From JBGOUJ01 sp041477005 (GTDB lineage: Bacteria; Acidobacteriota; Terriglobia; Bryobacterales; JACQDG01): 8,233 bases of DNA. The notes beneath the pieces were generated by a model. It was not told where the DNA came from. It was given only the letters and a program-made list of their open reading frames with translations, and made no database searches. Positions 6,501 to 8,233 of the stretch are shown one piece after another. Every line of letters begins with the position of its first letter. The stretch's first letter is position 1. The stretch covers positions 1 to 8,233 of the forward strand of contig JBGOUJ010000350.1 in NCBI GenBank assembly GCA_041477005.1, given 5' to 3'. A program made the position numbers and the translations under genes.

Positions 6501-6743
6501 AGCGCTCCGCGCGACCTGATCGTGGGCCCGCGGACCCACACCTGGGACCTGTCGGCTTCCAAGTCCTTCAAGATGCCCTTCAAAGAAGGACACCAGTTGA
6601 TGTTCCGCAGCGAGTTCTTCAACGCTTTCAACTCGCCGCAGTTTTCCAACCCCGGCACCACGCTGGGCAACTCCACCTTCGGCAAGATCACTGGAGCGTC
6701 TAACAGTCGGCAGATCCAGGTCGCGTTGAAGTACATGTTTTAG
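3570..6743 (+). CDS. Oar-like TonB-dependent outer-membrane receptor
   Basis: This encodes a 1,057-residue outer-membrane receptor that would import or bind an unknown ligand using energy from TonB-ExbBD. Residues 1-24 form a signal peptide (hydrophobic LLRTLFLVVWILPLA, cleaved around ASQ). Residues 28-112 form a carboxypeptidase-regulatory-like beta-sandwich (GILGTVTDPASASISGADVTI, GKYEVRYLVPGEYTVEVRAPGF). The plug domain follows at about 115-265, with NLPLNGRSFIQLSVLTPGV (145-163) and IDALQEFKVQSGNYSAEYGG (213-232). The rest is the 22-stranded barrel, ending in the terminal aromatic residue expected of an outer-membrane protein (VALKYMF). A CxC pair (C864, C866) lies in a predicted loop just before NERASSVLDQRQRLVIGYVWEIPF. 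No TonB box is obvious. The domain order is that of the Oar-like family that is greatly expanded in Acidobacteriota. No SusD-type lipoprotein gene is adjacent. Substrate and regulation are unknown. Confidence 0.93.
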   Translation: MSSTRTYQLLRTLFLVVWILPLASQTLDTGILGTVTDPASASISGADVTIANKGTGLTRAVKTAADGKYEVRYLVPGEYTVEVRAPGFRAEHTSVVIQINQQARLDFAMQIGEVQQSVEITSTAPLLQTENSTLGAVIANERMVNLPLNGRSFIQLSVLTPGVRTSEPSQFTVSTGGSRIIANGARDAWMQVNIDGITMVDNRSNYVNLFPVIDALQEFKVQSGNYSAEYGGNAGANTNLQLRSGTNQLHGNVWEFLRNDKLDARSYVRAAPLPKDNLKRNQFGAVVSGPIRRDKTFFMVSYEGVRAVQESAGTSLVLTQAQRTGDFSATSAAVNDPTTGRAFPGNIIPSTRVNQVSMNLINQYTPLPNLPPGAVNYTGVTQGHLTTDQGLVRVDQYFSQKDQVFVHYIRSNRNFPNVELNPNFYFNGSQPIASFSSQHVHTFRSNLLNEVRFGFNLINVSVLSPRYNTNFTIASLGINGLNVGGPTGRPLRADEQGFPVIGISGYMGMGDDQGASNLDNSRTYQAVDNLTWIRGAHSFKFGGDIRRMRDDATTNNWPFGNMAFTGDITGNSAADFMLGFPRTTLTPEGVPISKIRQWRAAFYAQDDWKVTSKLTLNIGLRYDLIGQPHEINAVTRTLRFDLDPSGPVLWPPPGQAVDIYKNEFKYFSPRFGFAWRLRNNMVVRGGYGIFYTAAQFDNTNILQLNPPTAGSLTVTNPAANPIATINTPVPAALYPNNPIFNVVSVPQDRLRHNAYMQNYNLQVSRELTRHDVIESGWVGSKGTHVDTSLNNFNQPDPGPGDIQSRRPYPQYARIRMISPDTNTVYHSLQTRYEHRFSSGLSLSVAHTWSHLIDDAGETINAGGCVCQNPRSRGKNERASSVLDQRQRLVIGYVWEIPFAKSLKGVPGGILGGWSAGGIVTYANGLPVNISQSGDSFNNDGVWERPDLVPGQSLSVANPSPTLWFNTAALSRANLHYGSAPRDLIVGPRTHTWDLSASKSFKMPFKEGHQLMFRSEFFNAFNSPQFSNPGTTLGNSTFGKITGASNSRQIQVALKYMF

Positions 6744-6761
6744 GTCTCGTCACGAAATAAC

Positions 6762-6804
6762 GGCGCCCCGCTCCGCTCCCTTGCGGTCGCGGCTCGGAAG
6801 CGCC
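6762..6804. other. Imperfect inverted repeat between convergent genes
   Basis: GGCGC (6762-6766) pairs with GCGCC (6800-6804). Inside, CCG-CT-CCG (6768-6775) opposes CGG-CT-CGG (6790-6797), giving a long interrupted hairpin. It fills most of the 87-nt gap between the receptor gene and the converging Nudix gene, so it could act as a bidirectional terminator, although no T-runs follow. The motif CGCTCCCTTGCGGTCGCGG also resembles intergenic sequence I recall as recurrent in Bryobacterales genomes; that is memory, not checked. Confidence 0.35.
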
Positions 6805-6830
6805 TTCTGAGTCCCGTGCGAGGGGAGCCA

Positions 6831-7253
6831 TCATCCCTCGGGGGAGTGATCATCCGCCCTCGGGGGAAACACTTCCATCAGCGGCCGCGCGCGCCGCAGG
6901 ATTTCCCTCGCCTCCTCGGATGGGAGTAATTGGAGTGTTTTGTCACAGCCGCACCAGCGCGACAACCGCGCTTCCCCGCTGCTGACATCGTGGGAATACC
7001 GGAAGAGGTAATACTCCACGCGCTGGACGTCCGCTCCGACGGAACGGTCCAATACCCCGACGTGTCCCACCAGGTCCCCGGTAACCGCCGCTTCTTCCCC
7101 TAGTTCGCGCAAGGCCGCCTGGGTCGCGGTCTCCCCCGGCTCGACGTGACCCTTGGGAAAGATCCAATGGGGGTTGTGCTTGGACCGAACCAGCAGCACC
7201 TGCGCCGACTGGCTGGCGCTCCGGAAGGCGATCGCTCCGGCCTGTGGAATCAC
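6831..7253 (-). CDS. Nudix hydrolase, Ap4A-hydrolase-like
   Basis: This 140-residue protein belongs to the Nudix family, which hydrolyses nucleoside diphosphates linked to another moiety. The Nudix box lies at 35-57: G35, E41, R49-E50 and E53-E54 fit the G-x5-E-x7-REUxEExGU pattern, except that the late glycine is alanine (A56). The preceding WIFPKGHVEPGE (30-41) and the C-terminal AREILRRARPLM (115-126) resemble diadenosine polyphosphate hydrolases, so that substrate is a reasonable guess, not a demonstration. The GTG start at 7253 overlaps the TGA stop (7252-7250) of the rhodanese gene as GTGA, implying translational coupling. The frame stays open upstream to 7526, but that part overlaps the rhodanese gene and looks noncoding. 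No signal peptide is present, so it acts in the cytoplasm, unlike its operon partner. Confidence 0.88.
   Translation of the reverse strand: MIPQAGAIAFRSASQSAQVLLVRSKHNPHWIFPKGHVEPGETATQAALRELGEEAAVTGDLVGHVGVLDRSVGADVQRVEYYLFRYSHDVSSGEARLSRWCGCDKTLQLLPSEEAREILRRARPLMEVFPPRADDHSPEG
6835..6867. repeat. 11-bp direct repeat at the Nudix 3' end
   Basis: CCCTCGGGGGA occurs at 6835-6845 and 6857-6867, 22 nt apart, across the last codons of the Nudix gene (residues from about 129 to the end, PPRADDHSPEG). It may be a small local duplication that altered the C-terminus. Confidence 0.6.
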
Positions 7254-8113
7254 TCCGCCGGCAGCTCTTTCTTTGCCGCCCAGTCGTGCCAGGAGCCGAC
7301 GTAGTTTTTCACCTTGGGAAAACCAAGATCGTCGAGCGCCGCCCATACCATGGCCGCCCGCGCCCCCTGGTGGCAGTAGGTCACGATTTGCTTGTTGGGC
7401 GTGATTCCCTTCTCCATCAGCAGCACGCCCAGCTTCTCCGGCGACTGCAGCGTCGTGCCGTCCGCGCTCAGGAACTCGGACCACTCGACCCACACCGCCC
7501 CCGGAATCCGCCCCTGCCGGGCGCAATCGGTTGCTCCTTTCTTGCCCTCGTATTCCTCGCGCGTCCGTACATCCAGAATCAACGCCTTACGATCGCTCCG
7601 CAACGCCGCCACTTCTTGCGCCGTAGCCATGTACTTCTTCTGCGGCTTCAGCCGGTACTTCGTCGCGGCCCGCGTCACCGCCTCGGTTGCAACCGGTCCC
7701 CGCCCCGCCCGCCACGTCGCAAAGCCCCCTTCCAACATCTTCACCGTCGGCTGGCCGGCGTAGCACAGCATCCAGTAAGCCCGCGCCGCCTGCATCCCCA
7801 GCTTCTCTTCGTAAACGATGACCTCATCCTGGGACCCAATGCCCGCCCGGCTGAACGTTTCCGCCAGCCAGTCGTGAAAGACCTTCTCCCCCTGCGGCGT
7901 CGACTCGACCAGGTTGTCGAGGGCATTCACCAGCACCGCCCCCGGGATGTGGCCCTTGGCGTACTCCGCCTCCGGTCGGGCGTCCACAATCACCAGGTGC
8001 GGATCGGTCCGATGCTGCGCCAGCCATGGCGCGGTCACGACCGTCTGGGATTCCGCCGCAAACACCATCGGAGCGGCCAGCAGAGCTAACGGGAATAGGT
8101 GCAAGAGTCGCAT
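7250..8113 (-). CDS. Secreted tandem-domain rhodanese sulfurtransferase
   Basis: This 287-residue protein has a signal peptide (MRLLHLFPLALLAAPMVFAA, 1-20) followed by two rhodanese modules. Such proteins transfer sulfane sulfur from thiosulfate or 3-mercaptopyruvate to acceptors. Domain 1 (about 24-138) carries VIVDARPEAEYAKGHIPGA (41-59) and LEGGFATWRAGRGP (127-140), but has no cysteine in its active-site position (VIVYEEKLGMQAAR). Domain 2 (about 162-285) has LILDVRTREEYEG (178-190), the catalytic loop C247-HQGAR in IVTYCHQGARAA, and a typical end YVGSWHDW. One active domain and one inactive domain is the usual plan for the thiosulfate/mercaptopyruvate class. The frame is open to 8230, but the ATG at 8113 is chosen because it gives a clean signal peptide and lies just after a perfect TATAAT. 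It overlaps the downstream Nudix start by four bases. Periplasmic location is predicted. Confidence 0.92.
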   Translation of the reverse strand: MRLLHLFPLALLAAPMVFAAESQTVVTAPWLAQHRTDPHLVIVDARPEAEYAKGHIPGAVLVNALDNLVESTPQGEKVFHDWLAETFSRAGIGSQDEVIVYEEKLGMQAARAYWMLCYAGQPTVKMLEGGFATWRAGRGPVATEAVTRAATKYRLKPQKKYMATAQEVAALRSDRKALILDVRTREEYEGKKGATDCARQGRIPGAVWVEWSEFLSADGTTLQSPEKLGVLLMEKGITPNKQIVTYCHQGARAAMVWAALDDLGFPKVKNYVGSWHDWAAKKELPAE

Positions 8114-8120
8114 TCCAGGG

Positions 8121-8131
8121 CATATTATACC
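8121..8131. promoter_or_regulatory. Symmetric divergent -10 element
   Basis: CATATTATACC contains TATTAT on the plus strand (8123-8128), ending 6 nt before the ATG at 8135. It also contains a perfect TATAAT on the minus strand (8129-8124), ending 10 nt before the rhodanese ATG at 8113. The surrounding GGCATATTATACC is palindromic apart from one mismatched pair around a central base. Both genes could therefore be transcribed from overlapping -10 boxes, with the plus-strand message essentially leaderless. Neither direction has a clear Shine-Dalgarno or -35 box. Confidence 0.55.
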
Positions 8132-8134
8132 TAC

Positions 8135-8233
8135 ATGAACACCAAGTCCTTGATTTTGTTGCTGGGAATTCTGCTTCCGGTCTACACCCGGCCGCAGACG
8201 CCCGATCTCGCCATGCAGGCTGCGATCCACACC
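8135..8233 (+). CDS. N-terminus of a secreted protein, truncated by window
   Basis: An ATG at 8135 opens a frame that remains open to the last base (33 codons). The translation begins with a short positively charged N-terminus and a strong hydrophobic core (NTKSLILLLGILLPVYT, residues 2-18), then RPQTPDLAMQAAIHT. This is a textbook Sec signal peptide, with cleavage somewhere around residues 18-21. It is too short to identify the mature protein. It is transcribed divergently from the rhodanese gene, with only 21 nt between the two start codons. The TATTAT box ends six bases before the ATG. Confidence 0.65.
   Translation, partial: MNTKSLILLLGILLPVYTRPQTPDLAMQAAIHT

Overview
The window looks like chromosomal DNA from an Acidobacteriota bacterium, most likely of the Bryobacterales/Solibacter group. 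This rests on its high GC content, a roughly 1,060-residue Oar-type TonB-dependent receptor with an N-terminal carboxypeptidase-regulatory-like domain, a Tat-exported aldo/keto reductase, and intergenic (TTTTGCC)n heptamer repeats. The taxonomic call is inference from gene style; no rRNA or marker gene is present.

Left part (1-2268), an accessory-looking segment. Two same-orientation copies of an intergenic repeat, each a GC hairpin followed by a TTTTGCC heptamer array and a unique tail, lie at 120-235 and 2073-2203. Between them are a two-gene plus-strand module and a short convergent minus-strand gene. The module is an unrecognised, mostly helical 240-aa protein (343-1065) followed 12 nt later, in the same reading frame, by a 188-aa PIN-domain protein with all four acidic residues (1078-1644). 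The convergent gene (1655-1915) looks like the C-terminal remnant of a DUF4365-type protein. Codon use in the module is less GC3-biased than in the downstream genes. The arrangement suggests a toxin-antitoxin-like or RNase module carried on an exchangeable island.

Middle part (2269-6743), secretion-oriented genes on the plus strand. A Tat-signal aldo/keto reductase with an intact D-Y-K-H tetrad (2269-3282) is followed by a GC-rich intergenic stretch with overlapping hairpins. Next comes the large outer-membrane TonB-dependent receptor (3570-6743), which has its own TATACT -10-like box and a strong Shine-Dalgarno. No SusD-like partner is present.

Right part (6831-8233). A minus-strand pair encodes a secreted tandem-domain rhodanese/sulfurtransferase (8113-7250) and a Nudix hydrolase (7253-6831), joined by a GTGA start/stop overlap. 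Divergent to it, a plus-strand gene starting at 8135 encodes a signal peptide and runs off the window. The 21-nt gap between the two divergent starts contains a near-palindromic TATTATA/TATAAT box that could act as a bidirectional -10 element giving very short or leaderless transcripts.

The most unusual parts are the uncharacterised helical-protein/PIN module bracketed by direct repeats, the hairpin-and-heptamer repeat itself, and the symmetric divergent promoter.
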